A DNA stretch of 64,000 nucleotides from Coffea arabica (taxonomy: Eukaryota > Streptophyta > Magnoliopsida > Gentianales > Rubiaceae): assembly GCF_036785885.1 (NCBI RefSeq), contig NC_092323.1, forward strand, positions 8,750,501 to 8,814,500, in the 5' to 3' direction. A model generated the notes under the pieces. The model saw nothing but the letters and a program-made list of their open reading frames with translations, made no database searches and was not told the origin of the DNA. The position numbers and the translations under genes were made by a program. Shown here piece after piece: positions 21,802 to 33,623 of the stretch. Position 1 is the first letter of the stretch. Each line of letters opens with the position of its first letter.

Positions 21802-23300
21802 CGTAACGCTGGAGCCATGGTTGATTTTAATCTAGAATTCTACTGGCATCCGCGACGCTGGCTGCACTTTTCACTAGCCAGCCAATTCCCCGATACTTTC
21901 CACGTGGACAGCCGGTCGCCGCTTGCTTAAGGAGCCGTCAACTGAAAATGTCTCATCCAGACGATGAGAAGACCAAAGACTTCTAAGTTTCAAACATGCA
22001 CGTTGTCGAGTATTATGGTGTAGTATGGTATAATTCTACTCAAAAGTTAGTTAAACAAACAAAAGGAAACCCACCAGGCCACCACCAATCCCCCACTCTA
22101 TCCGTCTATCATCATCGAATCTCATCAAAGACATATCCCTTAAGAAACCAAACTCTTTATTGAACATCCAACTTCCAACTTAGCCGCACGGCTCGGCTCC
22201 TCGCTCTTATAATACCTAAGCACTATAAGCAATATAGAAATTGAACCCTAACTACTTTGACCAAAAAAGAAAATAAGTAATCATATTCCTACCTTTTTTC
22301 TAGACACGATTTGGTAATTTCAAGTTCCATGACGGAGTTGGAAATATTTTCTGAGCGAAGGCACAAATTAGCAATAAAAGTTTGTGTAATACTTCAAAGA
22401 AATAAATCTTAATAAGAGTACTCGATAGAAATGTGGTGGACCAATTTGTAACTTAAAGTTTATTTGGAATTGCAGCGACTTATAAAAAAAATACTTAATT
22501 AGTAGAGGTCTCATCAAAGTATTTATTAAGTGTTTAATCATATTATTTGGATACATATTTGTATAAGTATTTTCTCTATTTGATAATATGCAATTTTAAT
22601 CTCTATTCCTAAATTAAAAGAATGATGCTCGCTAAATGCGTTAAAAATTGCTCTTGTTAGCAAAAAAACCACAACTCCAAACGAGCCCTTAAAACTTTAA
22701 GTTTAAGTAGTTCTATTTATTTGTTTATTTATTATTCATCAAATTATTATAACAACCATGATCTTAATTATTTTCACAATTCAGTGGGGACACAAATTTC
22801 TTAAGAAATTCTAAACCTATTATAAGCCTTTTTTTTTTAGACCTTGCCAACACGTAATGAAGGCAAATATATATAGTAAACAAAGTACATAATAAAATCA
22901 TGCAAAAAGATAAACAGGGCTTGATTATTTTAATTTTAAAAATACAATCTTGATATTTTGACACTAAATTATAAGGCGGAGCAACAAAAATTTTTAGTGA
23001 GGAAATTAAATGTGATTTTCACAAGCTTTTGACATGCATCAATGTCTTGAAAACAATAATCTCAACTGATTCCAGCTGACATAACTGGACATCGTGAGGT
23101 GCTCAATTAAATTAGGCCTTCTACTTCTACTGCCGGCATTCCCCTCGTGGAGGCCAAAAAAAAAAAAAAAAAAAACTACGAAGCTCCGAGTCATATTTTA
23201 TACTTCAAGCTTGGCTTAACTGGCTTTTGAAGCCGAGAATAAACCATAATTGAGCGGTAACAACAACTAAAGGGCTGTCCCCATTTATTTATCAACTAAA
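21802..23300. other. Intergenic, no supported gene
   Basis: AT-rich with a poly-A tract at about 23157-23175. A MITE candidate within it is listed separately. No gene was found. Confidence 0.5.
22453..22690. mobile_element. Small inverted-repeat element (MITE candidate)
   Basis: The left side reads CTTAAAGTTTATTTGGAATTG and the right side, reverse-complemented, reads CTTAAAGTTTTAAGGGCTCG followed by TTTGGAGTTGTGG. The shared core TTTGGA(A/G)TTG is typical of short plant DNA elements. The arms are imperfect, the boundaries are unclear, and there is no coding sequence. Confidence 0.35.
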
Positions 23301-24001
23301 TTGATTTTGCCTGATTCAGTAATATGGTTGAAAAATTCATGCATCCGAACAAAATTACTCGTTCAATTTGGGATAAGATTTCACATCTTTGTGGGTATAA
23401 TCCTAATCATTTTTACTTTTCCAATCTACTCTCCTCATCTTAGAAATGCCCATTTTTGTCCATTCCTCTTTGTATATATCTGTCTCTGACTCTGTATCCT
23501 TCTCATCAATTTCAAGCTGGTAAGGCACCGGATATTTTTACGAGCTGGAATTTACTGGTTTTGAATGTATATTTTTCACTTTGAGTTCTGCAGGAATTTG
23601 TATATAGATCAAAACTTTATCTAACTTCGGCTTTACTTCTTCTCATAAACAGGTTTTTGATGGCCAAAGTTGAAAAAGTTGCAGTGAATTTGTCGAAGAT
23701 TGAAGGGAAAGAAAAGGGGAAATTCTCAAATTAAATTATTCATTTCTTGAAGATTAATAGAGGGCCCAAGAAGATTGAACCGCCGAAATGTAAGTATCAA
23801 TCTTTTCATACTTCCATTTTTTAAGTTCCACTTCACGTTTGAGAATAGTAATTTGGCTGTTCAATTCCTGTTACGCATTGCTTCAACAGTGGGTTTTAGC
23901 TTTTTGGTAATCAGTAGCTTTCTACTCTGCAAACGGAATAAATTTTTCTTCGATCAATTGGTGAATTGTGAGTGATGATTTTTTTTTTCTAAAATTGTGG
24001 G

Positions 24002-26532
24002 ATGAAAAATAACAGTGAAATGGGAACTGTAATGGAGCCAGCCAATGAGATTAGACAAAGAGGAAAGCATTACTACACAATGGGGCAAACTTTGTTTGAG
24101 ATCGATACAAAATATGTTCCAATCAAACCCATAGGAAGAGGGGCATATGGGGTTGTTTGTTCTTCAATTGATATGGAGACTCATGAGAAAGTGGCAATCA
24201 AAAAGATACAAAATGTGTTTGGGAATAGGATTGACGCATTGAGGACTCTCAGGGAGTTGAAGCTTCTGCGGCATCTTAAGCATGAGAATGTGATTGCCTT
24301 GAAGGATGTCATGATGCCTATGCACAGGAGTAGCTTCAAGGATGTGTATTTGGTGTACGAATTGATGGATACTGATCTTCATCATATTATAAAGTCATCT
24401 CAGCCGTTATCAAATGATCATTGCAAGTTTTTTATTTTCCAGGTGCTGATTCATTTTGAGCTTTAAGTACACTAGATTAAGTTTATCCTTTTTAGTTCCA
24501 TGAGTTTTGTTATTTGAGAAAGTTATGGATTACAATTTGCTTGTATGAGTACTAACTGCTGTTCTCATCCTAATGGAAGAGGTCTTAGTCACAATTTTCT
24601 CTCTGTTTTTTTTTTTCTTAGTCACAATTTTCTCTCTGTTAAAAGAAGGATAGAACCACATTAGCTACTATAGATGCGGTGATCAACAGCCTTTTTGTGT
24701 CTTAATTTTGATATGAACTTCTATTTGAAACTTTTCTGCTTTTTTTCTTGTTTATCTCTCCTACACTTACTTTCATTTCTGAAATTTGGGGGTCTCTCAT
24801 TTCAAGTTCTGAATAAACTGAATGAATTCCATATCTAGCATAACATATTTTGATAGCTTTCCTGATGATTAACCTTAGAGTACTCGTATAGCTTGAAAGC
24901 TTTTGGGAAAGACCTATGTGTTAAAATTGGTATTTGACTTAGAAAATGTAATTAGTACATTAGAGCTAGTTCGTAGTTTTAAGGTTTCCCCTGATGGTGA
25001 ACTTTGCTACTATGCCTGGTGTGCCAGTTGTGATATACAAAACTTCATTGTGTCTGAGGACATTGGAACTAATTTCAAGGCTTATGAGTTCACTGTATCC
25101 AGAGGACCATGTATTCGGGACTTTATGCTCATAATCATCTTCTCTTTTTCTAAAGCATCAAAGAGATAAGTAGATAAGTATAAATACAAGTAGCATACGT
25201 AGCAGTTATTTTGTAAATCCAGCAGAAAAGGTTGTAGAGGCATTGATCCTCTTCTGAGTGAAGAACTATGGTTTCAATTACACTTGAGAAAAGCTTCAAT
25301 TTTATATCTTGTGCCTGCATTTCCTGTCAAGTTGCATGCTTTGTCTTTTCAAAATGTTTTCCCGTGGACTATATCTCAAATTTAGATTGGGTGAATGGTG
25401 CAAAGAAAAGGTTTATTTGTTGCTTTCTTACATCATGCTTATCATGATGGAATTCAAGACAAGGCATGAGCCTTTCTTTAGTTGGACTTTCAGGGTTTAT
25501 GTTTTATTTTCAATCTAATTTTAATAACCTTTCTGAGCTTTCACGACATATGCAAACAGAAAATCTTTTCCTGTTGAAGATTATTATCAATTGTTTCATT
25601 TAACCTTCTTTTCTTTAAATGCTGATACGTTGCAAGATTACTGTTCTTGTGATTCTTGAACGGTCGCATTCATGGCTGTAGCCACGCTCTCACGTGATCT
25701 TCAATTCAAAATGTTAGGTATTAGAAAATATGATGCATCAAAAGCTCTTGAGTTATTCTCCTTAATTTTTTTGCTGGTCTGATTCTCTGCTCCTGTTTTT
25801 CCCTCATCACTGAATTGCAATGTGCAGCTTCTTTGTGGTTTACAATATCTTCACTCGGCAAATGTCCTTCATCGGGACTTGAAACCAGGAAATCTCCTCG
25901 TTAATGCTAATTGTGCACTCAAGATATGTGACTTTGGATTAGCAAGAACTGGCAATGACAGTGGACAATTCATGACTGAATATGTAGTCACAAGGTGGTA
26001 TCGTGCGCCAGAGTTGCTTCTTTGCTGTGACAATTACGGGACCTCTATTGACGTCTGGTCTGTAGGGTGCATCTTTGCTGAAATCCTTGGCAGGAAACCA
26101 ATATTCCCAGGAACAGAGTGCCTCAATCAGCTTAAACTTATCATTGATGTCCTTGGCAGCCAAACTGAAGCCAATCTTGCATTCATTGATAATCTGAGGG
26201 CTAAAAAATTCATAATGTCACTTCCTTGTTCAAGAGGGGTTAACTTTGCTTCTCTCTACCCCCATGCTGATCCTTTGGCCATAGATTTGTTACAGCGGAT
26301 GCTAGTTTTTGATCCATCGAGGAGAATCACAGTGACAGAAGCTCTTTATCATCCATATTTGTCAGGTCTCTATGATCCAAGTCGCAACCCTCCTGCTCAG
26401 TTTCCTCTCAGTCTTGATGTTGATGAGAACATGAGCGAAACAATGATCCGCGAGACGATGTTGAGAGAGATCCTTCTTTACCATCCGCCACAAGTTACTT
26501 ACACGAACACGAACACGGTGATAAATTTTTAA
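24002..26532 (+). CDS. MPK7: Group C MAP kinase, MPK7-like
   Basis: Two exons, 24002-24442 and 25828-26532, encode 381 residues. A start at the second ATG (24020) would give 375. Two exons is the usual structure of plant group C MAPKs (MPK1/2/7/14). Visible are the glycine loop GRGAYG (45-50), catalytic Lys67 in [13 protein letters not shown] (His162-Asp164), DFG (182-184), and the activation loop TEY at Thr197-Tyr199. [10 protein letters not shown] and [23 protein letters not shown] follow in subdomains VIII to X. The family phosphorylates Ser/Thr-Pro sites after activation by a MAPKK, and group C members have been linked to MKK3. The 1.4-kb intron holds a 24-bp direct repeat. The leader probably has its own intron, with a donor near 23790. 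No lesion is seen. Confidence 0.94.
24584..24640. repeat. 24-bp direct repeat in the MAPK intron
   Basis: The 24-base phrase starting CTTAGTCACAATTTTC occurs at 24584-24607 and identically at 24617-24640, separated by a T tract. It is most simply a recent local duplication by slippage. Confidence 0.9.
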
Positions 26533-28913
26533 TTTGAGAAGCATTTCTTTGGCACTAGACCTTTGGAAAAAGCATAAAAGTTGTGGGGAAGGAAAGAAAG
26601 AACAAAAAGTACCAATACATTATTAGTACACAAGTATTGTTTTAGAATCATACTTGTTCTGTACCAAGCCTTGGATACTTCTTTTTGATTGCATCAATTT
26701 ATTATTTAAGCCCGAAGGGGAAAAGGGACAGTGCAGTGGCAGTGATATAGCAGTTGAATCCGAGCAATTTGCCTGGAGAGTGGTGACTTCAATCGCTCGA
26801 CTCTTGGGCCAACCCTTGCTCCTCTAAGCTCTGAATATTTTGATTAGTCCAGAAATTTTTGATCTATGCGTTCTTTTAGTTTGAGATCACTGCAGAAGTA
26901 GCAGCATATCAGAACCTATAAGAGCAGTAGCTTCACACATCATTCCTTGATGGAGAAACGGTCTTATCTCAAAATTAGTCCATTAATAATCTTAAGAGTC
27001 GGCTTTTTTCCCCCTCCCTCCCCATTAATAATCACAAGTGGTGGGCATCTTTGAGGGAATATTATGATCATCGAAGCATAAAGCAGCAGCAGCAGCTATA
27101 AAAGGCGACAGAATACGTCAGTATTAACTCAAACTAGTGGATCTCCACTACAGTCTGACACAACGAAAGAGATGCATCAATCGAGTCTGACAGGGAAATC
27201 ACAAATTTTAAAAAGATACAACAATTTGCAGGGAAGTATCTTATCATTATGCAAAGCTATAAATTGATCAAGCTCTTCTCTTATTTGCTCGGTGTGGAAT
27301 AGTCAATGAACACAAGCTTGTATCTTTCTCCAAAAGCCCAATCAAGAAAATATACAACACACACACACACACACACATATATTACATATAGCTAAACTAA
27401 AAGCTGGCAAGCCATCCATCCATGAAGGTGAATGAAGTTTCTATCTTCTTTCCTCTAACGTACATCAGGGGCCCTTCGCCCATAATGTACGGTTGTCCGG
27501 CACGCACGAGAAGAAATTAGAGAGTCTAGAAACACGTTTTGCCGGAAGCCTCCGCTAATTGTTTCCACGTTGTCATTTGGGACTCATAATGGGTCTGTTT
27601 AGATAAACTAGATTTTTTTCTTCCAAATATTATTCAACTTGTGTCGTATTTTTTTAAAGGCACACGTTAAAATATATTTCAGATAAATTATTTTTTTATT
27701 TTATATATATATATATTATATCATAAAAAATACTACGTTGTCAATCTAAATAATTTTTTTTTTCAAATTATCTTTTATCTAAACATACCCGTTGCTTTTG
27801 CCCCGCTCCTAGTGTTCCGCTCCTAGTGTTCAAGTGTCGCAGGATTGAATAAAGATGTTTTACCTAAAACCATGGATGCATGATACAGCCACTTCAACTT
27901 TGCCCATGTCAGCTCAATTTTCCACTAGTTGCTTTTTTTTTTTAAACAACTTTTTTTGTTTTTCTTTTTCTTTAATCAAGAAGTGAAGATTGGTTTTCTT
28001 ACTCTGTTGTCTCCTATGCGTAATACGTGTTAGGAGAAAGCAAGAGAAAAAGTAAATTTAAAAAACGTTAAACAATAATAATAATATTGCTTAGCTTCTT
28101 AAACATGACTTTGATGAATAATATATATTTTATTTATCAGACGTAAAACATTTACGTACTACAACATTCTTAAATGCGGTCAAAAGTAATTAAACCTCGT
28201 GCATGGATAATGTATATCGCGTTCCACGGGATGGAGAATCCCTTTAGGCTTTAACCCCTGGAAGTTAAGTCAAAAGTCAAAAAAGATGAACGAGGAAAAA
28301 TGGCCGAGCCAGCTTTGAAGTTGATTGACAGTTGCTAATAGAGGCCAAGTCAGAGTGAAGGTTCCCATTTTCTGCGATTTCCCTGTTCAAGCTGCACGGG
28401 ATAGGCTCCAGCGCCGCCGCCCCTTATCCAAATATCCACCCATTTGATACAATTGAAGCTTTAGCCACCAAACAACGTGCGGAAAAAAAAAATAGCAAAT
28501 TTTTCCTTCCAAACGGATCAGTCTACCTATCATGTGTCAACTATTCTCTCACTATTTCAACTGCTAAAAACCAAACAAAAGTTTCTTGATACATTTTCTA
28601 TTGGCACCATCCCAAAAAAAGAAAAAATTTTTTTTTTTGTTTTTTTCTGTATTGTGGAATTTAGATACTACTCCACGATAAAAGTATATTTGAAGAGAGG
28701 GAAGACTAGTAAGTGATTGACAATTCTAATTAAGTCGGTATGAGTAGCGCAATTTGCTTTTGTCTTCACTTTTTCAGGTAAAAAGTAGTGATTGATGGCT
28801 GATTTCTCTAATTCAGAAGTAATAGTACTAAATTGGTAGTTTAAATCATAGTGAGGATGGCCAGCTGGCCTCTGAGCCGTCACTTTATGCTTCTCAATGG
28901 GCCTAAAAATGTG
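26533..28913. other. Intergenic between the MAPK and bZIP genes
   Basis: The 3' flank of the MAPK gene comes first, then AT-rich sequence with a CA microsatellite at about 27356-27377, one MITE candidate (listed) and a 14-bp tandem pair (CCGCTCCTAGTGTT) near 27803-27830. No gene was found. Confidence 0.5.
27591..27790. mobile_element. MITE-like element with GGGT(C/A)TGTTTAGATAAA ends
   Basis: The left end is GGGTCTGTTTAGATAAAC. The reverse complement of the right end is GGGTATGTTTAGATAAAA. These 18-bp arms match at 16 positions. The 200-bp interior is almost entirely A/T and has no coding capacity. I cannot read a clear target duplication, so the superfamily is open. Confidence 0.6.
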
Positions 28914-28920
28914 TATAAAT
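28914..28920 (+). promoter_or_regulatory. Probable TATA box of the bZIP gene
   Basis: TATAAAT lies in the context GTGTATAAATTCC about 525 bp before the main start codon. This fits the long leader these genes are known to have, since it must include the upstream open frames at 29111-29280. Confidence 0.55.
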
Positions 28921-29110
28921 TCCACAGCCAAATTCTCCTTCCTTCCTCCCTCCCTCCACCTCCCTTCCTTCCTCATTTCTTTTTGCATTTAGCTTTGTGA
29001 GGTTCGGCCTCTGCCTCTCCCTAATTTTCTGTTCCTCCAGGTTCTGAAACTCCCAGCTTCCACAAAGCCCGAATATTTCTTTTTCCCCTTGATCCTCTAC
29101 CCGAACATTC

Positions 29111-29137
29111 ATGCGGCAACAGGCGTTTATTCTCTAA
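29111..29137 (+). CDS. uORF1 of the S1 bZIP leader
   Basis: A short upstream open frame, MRQQAFIL and stop, lies just before the conserved uORF2. Arabidopsis bZIP11-type leaders also carry several uORFs. Only its position is informative, and its own peptide is not known to matter. Confidence 0.5.
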   Translation: MRQQAFIL

Positions 29138-29149
29138 CCTTTGACATTC

Positions 29150-29272
29150 ATGTCTCCTGTACTCAGCGAAGTCCTCCTCTCCGGTTTCACAATCAGCTCC
29201 ACCCTCCGCCGTACCCACTTGATGCAATCTTTCTCTGTTGTATTCCTCTACTGGTTCTATGTTTTCTCATGA
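29150..29272 (+). CDS. uORF2: conserved sucrose-control (SC) peptide
   Basis: This 40-codon upstream frame begins MSPVLSEVLLSGFTI and ends SFSVVFLYWFYVFS. It is near-identical to the SC peptide encoded by uORF2 of group S1 bZIP mRNAs (Arabidopsis bZIP1, 2, 11, 44 and 53). In that family, high sucrose makes the nascent peptide stall the ribosome at the uORF stop codon, which blocks translation of the downstream bZIP. The C-terminal residues needed for stalling are all present. It lies 166 bases before the main ATG. Its stop overlaps an ATG (ATGA) that opens a three-codon frame ending at 29280. There is one arginine less than in my memory of the Arabidopsis peptide in the LRRTH segment. Confidence 0.95.
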   Translation: MSPVLSEVLLSGFTISSTLRRTHLMQSFSVVFLYWFYVFS

Positions 29273-29438
29273 ACTCATAAAACCATCATATTTACATTAT
29301 TTTCATTGACCAAAAGACTTCTTTGTCGTAAGTTCATTATCCATATAATACTCCTACCCTTTATTATTTGCTTATCTAAAAGACTGCAGAGTAGTATTTT
29401 GCAAGAGATTTTGTACTTTTTGGCATATATTTTGCGCC

Positions 29439-29927
29439 ATGTCTTGTACCAGCGGAAATTCATCAGGGCCAAGCCAGATTCAGAATTCGGGGTCCGATGA
29501 AGATCCCCAACAAATTATGGACCTAAGAAAACGCAAAAGAATGATATCCAACCGGGAATCTGCTAGGCGATCAAGGATGAAGAAACAGAAGCACTTGGAT
29601 GATATGATGGCCCAGGTGAATCAAGTGAAGAACGAGAATAATCAAATTCTCACCAATATCAACCTTACAAATCAGCTTTATCTGAACATTGAATCTGAAA
29701 ATTCTGTCCTAAGAGCTCAGCTGGCTGAACTCAGCCACAGGCTACAGTCCCTCAATGATATCATTAACTGCTTGAATGCTACAACGAATTCACCAGTTCT
29801 TGAAACACAGGACTCTGCTTTTGATTATCAGATGATGAGTGCTTTTGATCATGATTTCTTCAACCCCTGGAATTTACTCAGTGTAAATCAGCCCATCATG
29901 GCTTCTCCAGATGTTCTCATGTACTGA
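29439..29927 (+). CDS. Group S1 bZIP transcription factor (bZIP11/44-like)
   Basis: An intronless gene of 162 residues, typical of group S1. The basic region is KRKRMISNRESARRSRMKKQ with Asn38 and Arg46 in N-x7-R spacing. The zipper runs from about Met56 in heptads (M56, V63, I70, I84, L91, L98) with one polar break at 77. The C-terminus FFNPWNLLSVNQPIMASPDV is the tail shared by bZIP11- and bZIP44-like proteins. S1 factors bind ACGT elements as heterodimers with group C bZIPs and adjust amino-acid and sugar metabolism under energy shortage, in the nucleus. The uORF2 upstream predicts sucrose-induced repression of translation. Which S1 member it is cannot be fixed without a tree. Confidence 0.94.
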   Translation: MSCTSGNSSGPSQIQNSGSDEDPQQIMDLRKRKRMISNRESARRSRMKKQKHLDDMMAQVNQVKNENNQILTNINLTNQLYLNIESENSVLRAQLAELSHRLQSLNDIINCLNATTNSPVLETQDSAFDYQMMSAFDHDFFNPWNLLSVNQPIMASPDVLMY

Positions 29928-32253
29928 TTCCTTCGGAGAAGTGATCCATTGCTTCGGTGTTTGGCTTGCTGATGATCGGGGTTGTAGACTTCTGGGTGCT
30001 TAGTGAAATTGAACTAGAATGTTGTCCTTGGTTTGTAATTGAAACGATTATGTATATTATGGTTGATGTACTGCCATTGCGAATGCAAGTAATTTTCTAA
30101 ATATTAGAACAAAATTCAAAGTCCATTATTGAGTGGATTAGTTCATTACCTAATTACGTTGTTTTCGGTGTACATCTTCAAGAATGATGCAAGGTTCGCA
30201 CTCATAATATAATTTGTACTCCCATCTTTTAATCCTTTCATATATGGTTCACAGAAATTGTTCACTGAGTGCGATGTGGAGAATTTACAATTAGTACTTT
30301 AGCAGCAAAAAAAAGGGTATATATATTGGAAGCTAAAATAAAAGGAGTATATGTCAAAGGCGATTTGTGTTGCTGAGGACGCCAATGAGAAAATTTTAAT
30401 TATTTGATGATGACATATGTTTTATCTACACATTCAACTACCACTTTAGGTAAGGATTAAGATTAGTGGACAAACTGATGTACCAATAAACTACTGGCAG
30501 AATTAGTGGGCGGACCAACATATATTTCCATTCATGAACTATACATATATGGGCTGTTTGGCCGGGGCAGAAAAGATTTGTTTAAAAAAAATACTACCTC
30601 AAATGATGACATCATCTTGTATTGTTTGGTAATCACAAACCGACAGATGCATTTGACCTAACAAGTAGAATTATTAGTATTATACAATTGTTGAAAGGAA
30701 GACATCTTAATCGCATTATGCGTGGAAAGTTAATACAAGACTCGCATAATGCTCTGCCTCTAATTGTTAATATTTTAGTTAAGCCATGACCTCAAGGCTA
30801 AGGACAAAATCTATGAGTTTTCGTTAATGTTTTGAAAAATAACTAAAATATAAAAAGAGGTTAACAAATCAATAATGTCATCTCTTCTACACGAAAGAGA
30901 TGAATACAAACCGCCTCGGTCGGATGCTTATTCATTCTTTAATCCGTTCTCCGTTCCACAGGACTCAAATCAATCTAAGATTCCTTGAGAAAATTATTGA
31001 GCGCCCCCCCCCCCCCCCAACACACAACACAAACAGAACTTAAAAAGAAATCGATCAGAAGTTTCTTGATTAAAGAACTTAAAGAGTAGAATTATTAGTA
31101 GTGAAAGAGAAGAAACACGTTGAGGTCGCAATCCGACGTCTCTGTTATTCTTATCAGTTCCATGTTGTTTTCACCTGTCTTTGAAAGAACAAATAAATGA
31201 ACTGCAAGGCGCACCGAATCAGCAAAATCACTTTCTAGCCCAGATTAAAGAAACCCCCATTAGACTCTCAGACTCACTGTTGCATGCATGCCAGATCGAG
31301 CATATCCACCTATTGAATTGAACCCTTTTAAGAGTTGTTCTGATGTCACAATTTTATGTAGAAAGTAGGATTCCACTCTTCAAGATTCAATGAAAATCTC
31401 AATTTCACAATAGACGGACGAGATTCATAAATTTTCAAGTCTTAAAAGGTTGAACAGAGATGCTTCTGGTGCTTGTCTACTAACTAAAGAATGCTAGATC
31501 AACTCTACAGAACAAAATGCAGTTACACGCTATCTGTTCTGCACAGACATTTGATCTCTATGTGATTCATATTAAACCAGTCGAATCCTTTTCTCTGGCT
31601 ATTGAATAAAATGATGATATACGTACAAAATTACTGGCATTGATTTTGCCAGCTGTTGGGCTTCATCAGTTGAGTTAATCTGGTATCGACTTGACCAAAC
31701 TTTGCCAGCAGTATGAGCAGCTCAGCATCAGGACCTTCTTGATTTGTTTTCTATTGATTAGTGCATCAGCACTAGGACCAGGGGGAAAAAGTATGTTGGA
31801 GAGATGCACGGAAAGAAAAAATTATTTGCATGTTGTTTTACTTTGGCATAGCCGTACGTGGTTTAATTTTGCAGCCTGTTTTTTTTTTTTTTTTTAAAAA
31901 AAGAGTTAGGTCGACAAGTTTTCAAACTTCAACCAGACATTGCTGTACCATGTGGCCAACCCTTTTCGAGAGGACGCCCACATGATTTGATCAGAAGAAA
32001 GAAAAACAAAAGTTGGTTTGTCTGTGGAGTCCTTGAGTGGGAAGTTAATGGGTTTCGACTAAGCCAACCGACGCCAAAAATTGGCTTGCTTAGGCTGCTC
32101 ACTATTGTAACTCCATGGCTTTATATTATTCATGGAGAATTGGCACGAGGAGTGGAATTTTCTCCATTTCCTTCCACCTACAGAAATCTGGCAAACAGTT
32201 TTTCCCATCATATTAAATCTTTCCGTTCAACCCAAAGACCAAAAGAGCAAAAC
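29928..32253. other. Intergenic, no supported gene
   Basis: The 3' flank of the bZIP gene is followed by AT-rich sequence. A run of 15 C lies at 31004-31018 and a poly-T tract near 31880. Open frames at 31691-32338 show no domain. No gene was found. Confidence 0.5.
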
Positions 32254-32274
32254 AAGTACTCTACAACCAATCAA

Positions 32275-32379
32275 TAGTCGGTGTGGAGTGGAGTGGGACT
32301 TCCTCTCCCGCGCCGTAGGGATTAGTCGGATCCCGTAAGAATTGATCCGAACACCCCTGTGTCGACAAAAAAAAAAAAA
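32275..32379 (+). mobile_element. Short SINE copy (probably 5'-truncated) with 21-bp target duplication
   Basis: The insert is flanked by a perfect 21-bp direct repeat that begins AAGTACTCTACAACC, at 32254-32274 and 32380-32400. The element ends GATCCGAACACCCCTGTG then TCGAC and about 14 A. At 105 bp it is shorter than the other SINEs here and lacks a clear A box. The phrase GGATTAGTCGG is shared with the 3' half of the SINE at 45280, so the two are probably related. The perfect duplication points to a young insertion. Confidence 0.8.
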
Positions 32380-32400
32380 AAGTACTCTACAACCAATCAA

Positions 32401-33623
32401 ACTATTAATCAATAGTATAATTTTTATTTGATTTCTCCTTCGATCTGTATATGCATCAAGGTATTAAAATCGCGACACCCGTAATTGACACGAGACAGCA
32501 ACCACGTCTGATTGAATTTACCATGTGTGCCCGAATTGTAGCATGTTCATTGAATTGGTTCTCGATCATGAGTATGGGAATTTGTAAATTACATATTCAT
32601 CTATCTTTAGTACAAAAACATGCTTTTGACCAAAAAGAAAAAGTATAAAAGCATGCACCCTATTAGAAATCAAGTTTAAGCATTTTCTTTTTTCCTTTTT
32701 TGTTTTGAGTACATCAAAACTTAAGTTTAGAATGCAAAAATCTTAAGGCTACTCAATAAGTTATTGGTGCTTAGTCAATTTTTATAGTTTGATCACTTCA
32801 CGTTTGGATTGCTATTTATAGGAATTTTTGTAGAAAAATGTATCGTAATGATTTGATGCATGTACAGTAAAAAAATGAACGAAAAATGTGTTCTCGAAAA
32901 ATATAATTTTTTTTTGCAAAAAACCACAATCCAAACATAGATATCCTTTATTTTTTAAGATAAAGTTTGGGTGAGTTTAACTCTGGTCACCACCATAAGC
33001 ATAGGATACACTCTTTTGTAAGAAAATGATCCGTTCTTATCAATTGAATTAACTTGTGTTGGCTTAAAAAAAAAAGAAGAATTCCTCTCTTAGCATGTTC
33101 AATGTTTAATTGTTTAAGTACCAAATGCAAGCAGCAGGACAGACGTGCATCAAGTCATCAAAATTTACATGCATAAATTGTTTGGGAGGATTGAAGGCAA
33201 ATATTTTCGTCAATAGTACATTTATAATTTTTTTGAATAGCTTTTTTTCATGCATTGTCAGTGTATAATTTTTTTACATTAACAAATTTAAATCATATCG
33301 CATAACATGAATAATTCAAATCATGCACATGTAGCATGCATCCAAAGTTGCTAGTGTAAAAAAATTACTACATTGTCAATGCATAAAAAGTTAATTCTTT
33401 TTTTTAATTAATTGAAATTTCACGTTTCAACCACGTAATAGGCTCATATTCTATTGACAAAATAGGGAAACTGGCCGGGCAACTTCTTGAATGTAAGATA
33501 CGATCCTCTTGTATTGGCCCCAAACTACTCCGTGCCCAATGGGCATATCACCGATGGGCGGTGGCCCAATAAGAGCTCTTAAGTTGCCGCCAAATCCCTG
33601 AACTTTTCCTCTAAATCCCAAAA
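32401..33623. other. Intergenic, upstream of the UBE3D-like gene
   Basis: AT-rich sequence containing one small inverted-repeat element (listed). The last 100 bp are GC-richer and should hold the core promoter and leader of the next gene. No other gene was found. Confidence 0.5.
32800..32938. mobile_element. MITE-like element with GTTTGGATTG ends
   Basis: ACGTTTGGATTG at the left and, reverse-complemented, ATGTTTGGATTG at the right form 12-bp inverted ends around 115 bp of A/T-rich non-coding DNA. The same terminal theme is common in plant hAT-type MITEs. No target duplication could be read. Confidence 0.5.

Noticed and set aside
29089-29280. A 63-codon frame overlapping the bZIP leader
   Set aside because: It does not begin with ATG and is out of frame with the conserved uORF2, which explains the region better.
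7876-30000. A functional stress-response gene cluster (ZAR1, MAPK, bZIP, miR169, dehydrin)
   Set aside because: Mixed orientations, large spacers and unrelated families. No shared regulatory sequence was seen.
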